Below are positions 40,354-48,581 of a stretch of DNA of 64,000 nt, in pieces (within the stretch, counting starts at the first letter, position 1; the number at the start of each line of letters is the position of its first letter). The DNA lies in assembly GCA_021769555.1 (NCBI GenBank), contig JAETSR010000002.1, positions 248,001-312,000 on the forward strand, given 5' to 3'. The DNA comes from Clostridiaceae bacterium (GTDB taxonomy: Bacteria; Bacillota; Clostridia; Oscillospirales; Acutalibacteraceae). Position numbers and translations under genes: made by a program. The notes under the pieces are model-generated. The model saw nothing but the letters and a program-made list of their open reading frames with translations. It ran no database searches and was not told where the DNA came from.

Positions 40354-41760
40354 TCAGTCCTCCATAGCCTTCTCCGTAATGGCCTTCTTCTTCCACCTGC
40401 CCCTGAGGTAGGCGATGGTCGTCAGCACTGCGCCAACTACCCAGGAAATGAGCAGGGAGAGGAACAGCGGGTCCGGGGTGCCGGAGCCCATGGCGCCGCC
40501 CTCGGGGCGGGTGAGGAACTCAAGGCCGTAGGCCACGGGCACGCGCACTATGACTGTAGTGACAACGGATATCCACATGGGGGTCATGGTGTCCCCAGCG
40601 CCGCGCATGACGCCGGAGAGTATCTGGGTCACGCTCATGGCTATGTACCCGATGGCCAGGGTGTTCAGCATACGCTGGCCCAGGTTAATGACCTCCGGGG
40701 TGCTTGTGAACATGAGCATAAGGTACTTGCCGAAGATAAGTATCAGCCCCACCAGCACAACAGAAACGGACACGCCCATAATAAGCCCGGACTTCGCGCC
40801 CTTCTCAGTGCGGTCCAGCCTGCCCGCGCCCATGTTCTGGCCGGTGTATGTAGTCATGGCCGAGCCGAAGGTGAAGTTTGGCATCATGGCGAAGCCGTCC
40901 ACGCGCATTACAACAGTGTTCGCCGCCAGCACCGCCGTGCCGAAGGAGTTTGTGAGGTTCTGCACCACTATCATGGCCATGGAGAATATGGCCTGGGTCA
41001 GGCCGCTGGGGAGCCCCAGCCTGCAAAGGCGCTTAACGAACACAGCCCTGGGCCAGAGGGTCCGAAGGGTCACGGTGAAGTGCTCCTTCATCCTCAGAAG
41101 CCGCACCATGCACAGCACGCCCGAAATGAGCTGGGACAGTATCGTCGCCCAGGCCGCCCCCGCAACGCCCATCTTAAAGCCCGCCACGAACCACACGTCA
41201 AGGCCTATGTTCAGTATGCACGCCGTGAGAAGGAACACCAGGGGCATTATGGAGTCCCCAAGGCCCCTGAGCACGCCGGATATCACGTTATAAAAGGCGC
41301 TGCCGATGAAGCCCAGGAACAGTATGAGCATATAGTCGCAGGCCATGTCGAAGATGTCCTTCGGGGTGTCCAGCATTGACATGACCGGCCTTGTGATTAT
41401 GGGCCCGAGTATCATCACAAAAACAGTGCACGCCAGGGTAGCGGTTATGGTGGTGCCGATAGTCTCAGAGAGGTTCTCCCTCTCCTTTGCCCCGAAATAC
41501 TGGGAGGCCATAACGCTGGCGCCAACGGAGACGCCCATAAACAGCACCAGCAGAAGGTTTATCACCGGGTTGCTGGCCCCGATGGCCGCAAGGGCGCTGT
41601 CGCCCACATAGTTGCCCACAACGATGGAGTCCACGGTGCTGTAAAGCTGCTGGGCCATATTGCCGATGAGCAGCGGCACGGAGAAGCGCACCAGGTTCCT
41701 TGTGGGGCTGCCCACAGTCATATCCTGCGCCTGGAACAGGGAAGACAGCCTTCCTGCCAT
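40354..41760 (-). CDS. MATE family efflux transporter
   Basis: 468 residues, about 12 membrane helices in two halves. Typical blocks: PLLIGNMAQQLYSTVDSIVVGNYVG, ALAAIGASNPVINLLLVLFMG, VSGVLRGLGDSIMPL-like in the first half and QILSGVMRGAGDTMTPM in the second. Exports cationic drugs or metabolites against a Na+ or H+ gradient; the substrate is unknown. It sits between two inverted toxin-antitoxin modules. A TATAAT (about 41804-41809) lies upstream, without a clear minus-35. The rest of the 340-base upstream gap (41830-41960) shows nothing recognisable. Confidence 0.92.
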   Translation of the reverse strand: MAGRLSSLFQAQDMTVGSPTRNLVRFSVPLLIGNMAQQLYSTVDSIVVGNYVGDSALAAIGASNPVINLLLVLFMGVSVGASVMASQYFGAKERENLSETIGTTITATLACTVFVMILGPIITRPVMSMLDTPKDIFDMACDYMLILFLGFIGSAFYNVISGVLRGLGDSIMPLVFLLTACILNIGLDVWFVAGFKMGVAGAAWATILSQLISGVLCMVRLLRMKEHFTVTLRTLWPRAVFVKRLCRLGLPSGLTQAIFSMAMIVVQNLTNSFGTAVLAANTVVMRVDGFAMMPNFTFGSAMTTYTGQNMGAGRLDRTEKGAKSGLIMGVSVSVVLVGLILIFGKYLMLMFTSTPEVINLGQRMLNTLAIGYIAMSVTQILSGVMRGAGDTMTPMWISVVTTVIVRVPVAYGLEFLTRPEGGAMGSGTPDPLFLSLLISWVVGAVLTTIAYLRGRWKKKAITEKAMED

Positions 41761-41966
41761 AAAATCATCCTTTCTTCACTATACTAATTCATCATCGGTT
41801 TATTATATCATAAAACCCGCAAAAAATCTCTACCGCGTATTCGACAAAGTTAGGCTCCGAACAATCGGCGCTCCATGGTTATAGTGCATAAAAGCAATTC
41901 GTTCAGATGAACAAACTTTATTCACTCATAGTGTATACTCCCAATATGGCCGGGTGGGATAAAGTC

Positions 41967-41995
41967 TTGACAAAGCCCCAAATAGGGGCTATAAT
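41967..41995 (+). promoter_or_regulatory. antisense RNA promoter, right module
   Basis: TTGACA, 17 bp, TATAAT on the plus strand, pointing into the 3' end of the minus-strand toxin gene. Confidence 0.8.
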
Positions 41996-42001
41996 AGAGA
42001 C

Positions 42002-42112
42002 AGAAAAAGAGGAGCCCGCCGGTGAACGGCTGGCCCAGATAGTTAAATAGCTTTACTGATTTTATTCAGCAAAAGAGTAACTGTGTACCTTGCCGGGGAC
42101 AGTTACTTTTTT
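42002..42112 (+). ncRNA. putative antisense antitoxin RNA, right module
   Basis: Predicted from the promoter at 41967-41995 and the shared terminator ending in CTTTTTTG. About 110 nt, converging on the toxin mRNA. Ends are estimates. Confidence 0.5.
42075..42112. terminator. shared bidirectional terminator, right module
   Basis: GTAACTGT (42077-42084) and ACAGTTAC (42099-42106) pair. Relative to the left copy, two stem base pairs change on both sides (C-G to T-A), so pairing is preserved. Confidence 0.75.
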
Positions 42113-42210
42113 GCGTCTATCAAGGCCATCAGGAGAAGGACTATGATGTTGATAAAACCGACTATCAACGTAGCCATCATCCCCAAGACGTCGCCTATCG
42201 GCACGCTCAT
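42103..42210 (-). CDS. 35-residue hydrophobic peptide, putative type I toxin (second copy)
   Basis: Identical to the left peptide except Met for Ile at position 11. One membrane helix with a Lys-Lys end. The ribosome site and leader are conserved. An alternative longer frame to 42387 covers the promoter and leader. The opposing promoter at 41967 predicts an antisense RNA. Confidence 0.65.
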   Translation of the reverse strand: MSVPIGDVLGMMATLIVGFINIIVLLLMALIDAKK

Positions 42211-42344
42211 AAGCTCATCCCCTTTCATACCGGATTCCCGCTTATAGTGCCGTAAGTAATACTGAGCGGGTTTCTTTATGTAATCAGAGGCTTCAGACCC
42301 TCTGTAAAGGGCCAACCGTCCACCGTGCGGCGGACTCCATTCAC

Positions 42345-42373
42345 ATAATACCAGATATTTCCCTATTTTGCAA
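42345..42373 (-). promoter_or_regulatory. toxin promoter, right module
   Basis: TTGCAA, 17 bp, TATTAT on the minus strand, matching the left module. It lies 11 bases beyond the GNAT gene stop. Confidence 0.65.
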
Positions 42374-42383
42374 GGGATTTTTC

Positions 42384-42914
42384 TCAAAGCACATACTCCC
42401 TCTGCACATCACAAGGCTCCTTCTCCACATGCCACGGGTCCGGCTCCGCCGCCTCCACGCACCCCATATCCACATAGAATGCCTGGCTCTCCACCGCCGA
42501 CATGGAGGATATATAAAGCTTCTCAGCACCCAGCGCCCTTGCGGACTCCGCGGCTCTCATGAAAAGCTCCCTTCCAAGGCCCATCCTGCGGCAGTCCTCA
42601 GAGACATGGAGCTCAGCCAGCACCGCGTACTGCTTTTTCGAGCCGATAAGCCTGCCGTCAACGCTGGCAAAGCCCTTGAGCGCCCCGCCGCGGAAGGCCC
42701 CCCAGACAGCGCCGCCGCTCTCAAGCACGTCCCTCAGCTGGCCCAGCACCCGCAGGTAATCCCCCTCGTCCCAGTCGTCCACGAACTCTATGTCCTTTAT
42801 CACCCACCGGCCGTCTATATTGCGCCAGCATTTCTTCACTTCCTGGCGGCGCAGGAACCCCGAAAATAGCTCAGGCCTGAGCATTTCCCCGCCTATCTTC
42901 ACATATTCCGTCAT
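42384..42914 (-). CDS. GNAT family N-acetyltransferase
   Basis: 176 residues. The acetyl-CoA site is visible as AELHVSEDCRRMGLGRELF (Q/RxxGxG/A type), followed by LGAEKLYISSMSAVESQAFYVDMGC. Substrate unknown. The start has AGGAGG at six bases. The permease terminator's U-tract ends next to this ribosome site, so the gene is either expressed by read-through or from an unseen promoter. Confidence 0.82.
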   Translation of the reverse strand: MTEYVKIGGEMLRPELFSGFLRRQEVKKCWRNIDGRWVIKDIEFVDDWDEGDYLRVLGQLRDVLESGGAVWGAFRGGALKGFASVDGRLIGSKKQYAVLAELHVSEDCRRMGLGRELFMRAAESARALGAEKLYISSMSAVESQAFYVDMGCVEAAEPDPWHVEKEPCDVQREYVL

Positions 42915-42925
42915 AAGCTTCCTCC

Positions 42926-42963
42926 TAAAAAATAAGGCGGGAGACCTTAAAGCCCCCCGCCGT
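42926..42963 (-). terminator. terminator after the NCS2 permease
   Basis: On the minus strand GGCGGG and CCCGCC pair around a roughly 14-base loop and are followed by TTATTTTTTA. Confidence 0.7.
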
Positions 42964-42983
42964 GATAACAAATCCTACACTGC

Positions 42984-44369
42984 TTACGCGCCCAGCACCA
43001 GGGTGATGATACGCAGGACGAACAGCCCGAAGGCCACCCACATGACCGGATGGACGTCCTTCACCTTGGCGGTGCAGACCTTCAGGATGACCCATGCCAG
43101 AATGCCGAACATTATGCCGTTGGCAATGGAGTAGGTGAAGGGCATCATTACGAGGGCCAAAAAGCCGCCCACAACGTCGGCGATGTCCCCGTCAAACTTC
43201 ATCTTCAATACGGACTTCATCATCAAGAGGCCCACGAACAGCAGGGCGGGAGTTGTGGCGAAGCCGGGTATCGCAAGGAATATCGGGGAGAGGAACAGGG
43301 CCAGCACGAACATCACGGCCGTGGAGACGGCGGTAAGGCCGGTGCGGCCGCCCTCGGCAACGCCGGCAGTGGACTCAACATAGCTGGTGACAGTGGAGGT
43401 GCCCAGCACGGCGCCCGCCACGGTGCCGATGGCGTCGCTCATAAGGGCGGGGCCCGCGTTGGGGAGCTCGCCCTTCTCGTTGAGAAGCCCGCCCTGGTCG
43501 GCAACGCCGATGAGGGTGCCCACGGTGTCGAACAGGTCAACGAAGAGGAACGCGAAGACTATTGCCGCAAAGTTCACAAAATTACCGGCAATGAAGCTGA
43601 AGTCGAACTTGAAGAAGGTTGGGGCCAGGGAGGGGGGCAGTATGCCGCTGCTGAAATTTGGTATCAGCGAGTACACCCCGGCCTCGGGGTTCACCGCGTA
43701 CCAGCCGCAGAGCTCGGCGAGAATGCCCAGCACCCATGTGCCCAGGATTCCCCAAAGGATTGCGCCCTTGATTTTAAAGTGCCACATAATGCCGATAAGT
43801 ATCAGCCCCACAAAGGCCAGCACCACCTGGGGCGTGCCCACGCTCCCAAGGGCCACCAGGGTGGAGGGGTCCGCGGAAATTATTCCCGCGCCCTTGAGGC
43901 CCACGATGGAGATAAACAGGCCTATGCCAGCGGATATGCCGTACTTCAGATTGGCGGGCACGGAGTTTACAAGGGTCTCCCTGAACTTGAATATGGAGAG
44001 GATGACGAAGATAATGCCCTCCACAAGGATGGCCGTCAGGGCCACCTTCCAGGGGTCGGTTATGCCCATCTCGGAAACCATGGGCACGACGGTGTAGGCG
44101 AAGTAGGCGTTTAGCCCCATGCCTGAGGCCAGGGCCACGGGGTAGTTAGCGAACACGCCCATGATGATAGTGGCGATGGCCGCGGAAACTGCCGTCGCGG
44201 TGAAGACAGCCCCCTGGTCCATCCCCGCGGCGGCCAGCATACTGGGGTTCACAGCCAGTATGTAGGCCATTGAGAGGAACGTGGTGATACCGGCGATGAC
44301 CTCTGTCTTCACGTCGGTGCCGTGCTCCCGGAGCTTAAAATGTGCGAGAAGCTTTTCCAAAATAAACAT
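42984..44369 (-). CDS. NCS2 family purine permease (AzgA-like)
   Basis: 461 residues with about 12-14 membrane segments. AzgA-type signatures: TEVIAGITTFLSMAYILAVNP near the N-terminus, ASGMGLNAYFAY, and FLFVDLFDTVGTLIGVADQGG. Imports hypoxanthine, guanine or adenine by proton symport. The 95-base leader shows a promoter and two small hairpins but no purine-riboswitch core. AGGAGG precedes the ATG. Confidence 0.9.
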   Translation of the reverse strand: MFILEKLLAHFKLREHGTDVKTEVIAGITTFLSMAYILAVNPSMLAAAGMDQGAVFTATAVSAAIATIIMGVFANYPVALASGMGLNAYFAYTVVPMVSEMGITDPWKVALTAILVEGIIFVILSIFKFRETLVNSVPANLKYGISAGIGLFISIVGLKGAGIISADPSTLVALGSVGTPQVVLAFVGLILIGIMWHFKIKGAILWGILGTWVLGILAELCGWYAVNPEAGVYSLIPNFSSGILPPSLAPTFFKFDFSFIAGNFVNFAAIVFAFLFVDLFDTVGTLIGVADQGGLLNEKGELPNAGPALMSDAIGTVAGAVLGTSTVTSYVESTAGVAEGGRTGLTAVSTAVMFVLALFLSPIFLAIPGFATTPALLFVGLLMMKSVLKMKFDGDIADVVGGFLALVMMPFTYSIANGIMFGILAWVILKVCTAKVKDVHPVMWVAFGLFVLRIITLVLGA

Positions 44370-44434
44370 CCTCCTCTGATTTGGTAGGTGATTCCTGAAA
44401 AGAAATTTCAGAAAAGTTGGTAGAATACTCTACT

Positions 44435-44463
44435 AGTATAACTGGTAATTCAAAGAAATGCAA
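44435..44463 (-). promoter_or_regulatory. promoter of the NCS2 permease
   Basis: TTGCAT, 17 bp, TATACT on the minus strand. Confidence 0.65.
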
Positions 44464-44503
44464 CTGTTTTGTTACAAATTATTCATATTTTTACATTTTT
44501 CTC

Positions 44504-44532
44504 TTGACCCCCCTGTTTTCCTGTGCTATAAT
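44504..44532 (+). promoter_or_regulatory. promoter of the GNAT gene at 44563
   Basis: TTGACC, 17 bp, TATAAT; about 30 bases upstream of the start. Confidence 0.75.
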
Positions 44533-44562
44533 GTCAGAAAATTTTTTCAGGAGGCGAGCCCC

Positions 44563-45405
44563 ATGGCCATAAAGCTTTACCCCGCTCCAAGGGATTTTCT
44601 CGCGGACAACCAGGAGTTTCTCGAAAAATACGAGGTCCAGTCCCAGCTCAACCGCGGCAACGCCGCCGCCCATCAGGACGAGCCCTGCTCCCCCGGCCTG
44701 CTCTTCGGCAGGGTAGAGCTTGACGGCGCGCCTGTCCTCCTCTTCGGCAATACCCTCCCCTGGAACCTCTGCCTGAACGCCGCCCCGGATGTCTCAGGCA
44801 CAGACGAAGCCATAGCCGAGCTGGCCGCTTACCTTCGCGATAACAGCATAGAGATAGCCGGAGTCACCGCCCGGGAAACCCTCTGCCGGGCCTTCATGGA
44901 GGCCTACGGCGGTCAGTTTCGCCTCCGCTCCACCCTGGACATCATGGTGCTGGAAACTCTCATAGAGCCCCCGCCCTGCCCGGGCACAGTCTGTAAAGCC
45001 GGCATGTCCGACCTGGACCTTATCGTGGACTGGAAATGCGCCATCCTCCGCGAGGCCGTGAACGAGGAGCCTGTCCCCGAACAGGTCAGGGAGACCACCG
45101 TTGACCAGCTTGAGCGCTCCGTTGTATGGCTCATGAGAGACGAGCGCGGCGAGCCTGTCTCCATGGCTAACTCCGGGCGTATGCTGGAGCATGGGGCATG
45201 TGTCTCCGGCGTGTATACCCCGCCTCAGCACCGGGGGCATGGCTATTGTCAGAACACAGTCGCCTCTCTCTGCCGGGAGCTTTTATCCTCTGGGAAGTCC
45301 TACGTCACCCTCTTTGTGGACAAGAAAAACCCGATTTCTAACCGGGTTTACCGGAAAATCGGGTTTGAGATTCTTGAAGATTCCAGTGAGTATAAGCTTG
45401 TATAA
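44563..45405 (+). CDS. GNAT family N-acetyltransferase (two-domain)
   Basis: 280 residues. The C-terminal half is a GNAT domain: VSGVYTPPQHRGHGYCQNTVASLCREL is the acetyl-CoA loop, followed by SYVTLFVDKKNPISNRVYRKIGF. The N-terminal half (about 1-130) is a diverged second GNAT-like or substrate domain. Substrate unknown. The start has AGGAGG nine bases upstream; the earlier in-frame codons to 44458 overlap the promoter. Confidence 0.82.
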   Translation: MAIKLYPAPRDFLADNQEFLEKYEVQSQLNRGNAAAHQDEPCSPGLLFGRVELDGAPVLLFGNTLPWNLCLNAAPDVSGTDEAIAELAAYLRDNSIEIAGVTARETLCRAFMEAYGGQFRLRSTLDIMVLETLIEPPPCPGTVCKAGMSDLDLIVDWKCAILREAVNEEPVPEQVRETTVDQLERSVVWLMRDERGEPVSMANSGRMLEHGACVSGVYTPPQHRGHGYCQNTVASLCRELLSSGKSYVTLFVDKKNPISNRVYRKIGFEILEDSSEYKLV

Positions 45406-45410
45406 CTTAC

Positions 45411-45489
45411 GCGTCGCTTCGCTCGCGCGCAAGACCTCAGGGGCGCTGCCCCCGAACCCCTGCAAGGTGCCTAACGCACCTTGACCGCG
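45411..45489. repeat. dispersed intergenic repeat, copy 3
   Basis: Reverse-complement orientation relative to copy 1. Contains AAGACCTCAGGGGCGCTGCC, the CCCCTGCA spacer and the AAGGTGCctaacGCACCTT hairpin, with a GCTCGCGCGC tail. Lies between two converging genes and probably ends both transcripts. Confidence 0.75.
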
Positions 45490-45491
45490 TA

Positions 45492-45827
45492 CTATTCCGC
45501 CTTCCCCAGCTCCCGCGTAAGCCACGCGTCAGCTATGTCCAGCGCCAGGTACAGCCCCTCCTTCTCGCTGGACTTCACTATCTGCTTGCGGTTGCGTATC
45601 TCCGCGTCCGTGCTCATCAGCTGCACCGCCACCCTGTCCGCTACCTGCAGCCCCTGCACGTCCTTCTTAGACTTTATATCCAGCTTCACAACGTACTTGT
45701 CTTTCATGCTCCCATAGTAAAGCGTGTCCCCGCTGCGCACCAGCGGCCTCCCCTTATAGCTGGGAAAGCCCCCCTTTGCCCTGGGGGCGCTTTTTGTCTC
45801 CCTGCTGCCGCCCTTCTTCTCGCTCAT
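45492..45827 (-). CDS. hypothetical small basic protein
   Basis: 111 residues, family not recognised. A Lys/Ser/Gly-rich N-terminus precedes a small beta-rich domain (LVRSGDTLYYGSMKDKYVVKLDIKSKKDVQG) and a C-terminal helix (YLALDIADAWLTREL). GGGAGG lies seven bases before the ATG at 45827; the longer frame to 45860 overlaps IreB. Probably co-transcribed with ireB. Confidence 0.65.
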   Translation of the reverse strand: MSEKKGGSRETKSAPRAKGGFPSYKGRPLVRSGDTLYYGSMKDKYVVKLDIKSKKDVQGLQVADRVAVQLMSTDAEIRNRKQIVKSSEKEGLYLALDIADAWLTRELGKAE

Positions 45828-45856
45828 AACTCTGCCTCCCTTTCTGTATATTTGGC

Positions 45857-46102
45857 TCACTCGCCCAGATATGACCGTACCATCGCCTTCAAAAGCTCGT
45901 CCCGGTCTATCCGCCGGATAAGGCTTCTGGCATTGTTATGGGTGGTAATATAGGTCGGGTCCTCAGACAGAAGGTATCCCACCAGCTGGCTTATGGGATT
46001 ATACCCCTTCTCCTTCAGGGCGTCATAGACCGTCAGGAGTATGCGCTTCATGTCTGCCTCCCGCACCTCGTCCAGTGAGAAGGTTATAGTGCTGTGGTCC
46101 AT
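45857..46102 (-). CDS. ireB: IreB family regulatory phosphoprotein
   Basis: 81 residues. The family pattern is clear: [49 protein letters not shown]. IreB is a small dimer phosphorylated on N-terminal Thr residues by the PASTA kinase IreK in enterococci and influences cell-envelope homeostasis; Thr-containing STITFS fits. CGGAGGTG precedes the ATG. In many Firmicutes ireB sits with ruvX and alaS, but here it is next to pheT. Confidence 0.93.
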   Translation of the reverse strand: MDHSTITFSLDEVREADMKRILLTVYDALKEKGYNPISQLVGYLLSEDPTYITTHNNARSLIRRIDRDELLKAMVRSYLGE

Positions 46103-46184
46103 AGTGGAACACCTCCGTATCAGGTTAAGTTTTAGTAAGTCGGTAGTATATTATAGCAGTTCTCCCGCCAAAAATCAAGCCCCT

Positions 46185-48563
46185 TTAGCTCCTGAGGACA
46201 GCCCCGGCCTCGCCCAGCTTCTCGATTATTCCGTCAACTATGGGCTGTACCTCCTCCTTCGAGAGGGTCTTCTCCAAAGAGGAGAACCCGAACCGGAGGG
46301 TCAGGCTCCTTCTCCCGGCCTGACGGAAGGAGTCGATAAGGCTCACCCCGGCAAGATAGCCGGAGCCCTCCCAGGCGGGCTCCATGTCCGCGAACCTCAT
46401 GCCCTCGGGCATGACCACCGACAGGTCTATGTCTATCCCGGGGAACCTGCCCGGCTCCTTATAGCTGAGCCCGCCCTCTTTAAGCTCCGAAAACATGTCC
46501 ATGTCCAGCTGCCCGCAGACCACCGCCGCCTTGCGGTCAATGCTCCCGAGCACCGAGGGGGTCAGCGTGCATATCCAGCCCAGGGCCTCTCCCTCGGCCA
46601 TGATAACGGCGGTATTCCTCGGGTGCTGCCACTTGAACCGGGGCTCACAGTTTGCAAGCCTGAGCTCCGTGCGCTTCACGCTCTGGCCCAGGGCCTTCAT
46701 TATACCCGCAAGCTTCAGGTAGAGCTCCCTTTCCTCAAGGGTCCTGCTAAATAGGGCTATGCCCAGCTTCTTGCGCTCGTTCACAAGGCCGTCCTCATTA
46801 AGGCCCTCTGCCGCCCGGCCTATCTCGAACACCCCGAAGTCGGCCCCGAAGGCCCTGTTCTCCTGCACAACGGACAGCAGCGTTGGCCCCATGCTCCGGC
46901 GTATTACCTCATGGTCCGGGGTCTGGGCGTTTATGAGCTTTATATTGTCCTCGGGCTCTATTCCCAAAATCCTGCACTTCTTCGCGTCCTGCCAGATATA
47001 GGAGTGCACCTCATGGAGCCCGTATGTCTGCACAAGTATATCCTTCACAAAGTTATCGGCCTTGGCCCCCGCGCTTCTCCTTCTGGGGTACAGGGGGCTC
47101 ATGGTTGTGGCGATGTCGAAATTATCATAGCCGTATATCCTCGTAATTTCCTCGATTATATCGGCTTTAATAGTCACGTCCTTAGTTGCCCGCCAGCTTG
47201 GCACGCCCACGGTGAACCTGCCGCCCTCCTGCCTGGCCTCAAAGCCAAGGGACAGAAGAGTGTCTATAATCCTGCCGTCATCTATCTCTATGCCGGTATA
47301 CCTGTCCACATACCCCTTGTCAAAGCTCAGCTCCACCTTCGGGTAATGCTTCACGTACACGTCCGTGAGCTTAGAGATAACCTGTGCCCCCGGGTCAATG
47401 TCCAGCAGCAGCTTCATGAACCTGCCTATGGCCGGCACGGTCATCTCCGGGTCCAGGGTCTTCTCATAGCGCATAGAGGCGTCCGTCCGAAGCCCCATCC
47501 TTGTGGAGGACTTCCTCACCGAGGCCGCGTCGAAGTTCGCGGACTCCAACAGGAGGCTGTCGGTGTCGTCCTCAATCTCAGAGTCCAGGCCGCCCATAAT
47601 GCCCGCGACCGCCACCGGTGTATCCTCAAGTCCGTTGCCGGACTTGGTGCAAATCATGAGCGTGTTCTCGTCCACCCTGCGCTCCGTGCCGTCCAGTGTG
47701 GTGAAGGTGAAGGGCGCGTCAAAGCGCTTTACCCTTATGCTGTCCACCTTAGCACAGTCAAAGGCGTGCATTGGCTGGCCCATTTCCAGCATGAGGTAGT
47801 TGGTGAGGTCGGCCAGAAGGTTTATAGCCCTGCTCCCGCAGTAAAACAGCCTTATGCGCATGTCAACAGGGCTCACCTTCTTGGTGATATTCCTCACCTT
47901 GAGGCCGCTGTACCGATAGCAGAGCTCCTTGTCCTGCACGTCTATATCTATGGGCTCAAGATTATCAAACTGCTTTAAGGAGACAGTCTCCAACGGCTTG
48001 AGCTCCCTGCCGGAGAGGGCCGCGAACTCCCTGGCTATGCCGTAGTGCCCCCAGAGGTCCGGCCTGTTTGTAAGGGACTTATTGTCCACCTCGAATACAG
48101 TGTCTATAATGCCGTAGAGCTCCGTCACGTCCCGGCCAACAGGTGTATCGTCAGGCAGCTCCATAAGCCCGGAGTGGTCGGCTGAGATACCCAGCTCACG
48201 CTCCGAGCAGCACATGCCGTGGCTCTCGTACCCGGCGAGCTTTGCCATGCCTATCTCCTGGCCGCCCACCATGCCGCCCTCTTTAACAAAGGGGACTATG
48301 AGCCCCTCCCGCACATTGGGCGCGCCGCATACCACATCGTATATTTTGTCCCCGCCGTCCACCTTTAGAAGGTGCAGCTTCTTCGAGTCCGGGTGGTTCT
48401 CCACGGATATAATTTTACCCGCGACCACGCCCCTCAAATCCCGGCCCATCTCGAACACGTCCTCCACCTCCGCGGTGGAAAGGGTAAAGCGCTGTATAAG
48501 GGCTGGCAGGTCCAGGCCCGAGAGGTCTACGAAATCGTTTATCCAGTTCATTGATATGAGCAT
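46185..48563 (-). CDS. pheT: phenylalanine-tRNA ligase beta subunit
   Basis: 792 residues, normal for bacterial PheT. An EMAP-type tRNA-binding domain at about 40-150 (ENHPDSKKLHLLKVD), B3/B4 editing domain with VDNKSLTNRPDLWGHYGIARE, the B5 domain, the catalytic-like core, and an FDX-ACB anticodon domain at about 700-790 (RFPGIDIDLSVVMPEGM). Works as an alpha2-beta2 tetramer with PheS. AGGGAGGG precedes the ATG; it starts 18 bases after pheS. Confidence 0.96.
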   Translation of the reverse strand: MLISMNWINDFVDLSGLDLPALIQRFTLSTAEVEDVFEMGRDLRGVVAGKIISVENHPDSKKLHLLKVDGGDKIYDVVCGAPNVREGLIVPFVKEGGMVGGQEIGMAKLAGYESHGMCCSERELGISADHSGLMELPDDTPVGRDVTELYGIIDTVFEVDNKSLTNRPDLWGHYGIAREFAALSGRELKPLETVSLKQFDNLEPIDIDVQDKELCYRYSGLKVRNITKKVSPVDMRIRLFYCGSRAINLLADLTNYLMLEMGQPMHAFDCAKVDSIRVKRFDAPFTFTTLDGTERRVDENTLMICTKSGNGLEDTPVAVAGIMGGLDSEIEDDTDSLLLESANFDAASVRKSSTRMGLRTDASMRYEKTLDPEMTVPAIGRFMKLLLDIDPGAQVISKLTDVYVKHYPKVELSFDKGYVDRYTGIEIDDGRIIDTLLSLGFEARQEGGRFTVGVPSWRATKDVTIKADIIEEITRIYGYDNFDIATTMSPLYPRRRSAGAKADNFVKDILVQTYGLHEVHSYIWQDAKKCRILGIEPEDNIKLINAQTPDHEVIRRSMGPTLLSVVQENRAFGADFGVFEIGRAAEGLNEDGLVNERKKLGIALFSRTLEERELYLKLAGIMKALGQSVKRTELRLANCEPRFKWQHPRNTAVIMAEGEALGWICTLTPSVLGSIDRKAAVVCGQLDMDMFSELKEGGLSYKEPGRFPGIDIDLSVVMPEGMRFADMEPAWEGSGYLAGVSLIDSFRQAGRRSLTLRFGFSSLEKTLSKEEVQPIVDGIIEKLGEAGAVLRS

Positions 48564-48581
48564 ATTTTATCCCTCCCTCGC

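Larger units (their letters stand above)
41967..42373. repeat. inverted toxin-antitoxin module, right copy
   Basis: Reverse-complement counterpart of 39955-40349. The part downstream of the toxin gene carries a 15-20 base insertion relative to the left copy; the core is otherwise collinear. Confidence 0.8.

Noticed and set aside
43050-44114. 354-residue plus-strand open frame
   Set aside because: Antisense to the NCS2 permease; low-complexity His/Gly/Glu composition.
44370-44463. Purine riboswitch upstream of the NCS2 permease
   Set aside because: Only two small hairpins are seen. The paired loops and core of the purine aptamer are absent and the leader is too short.
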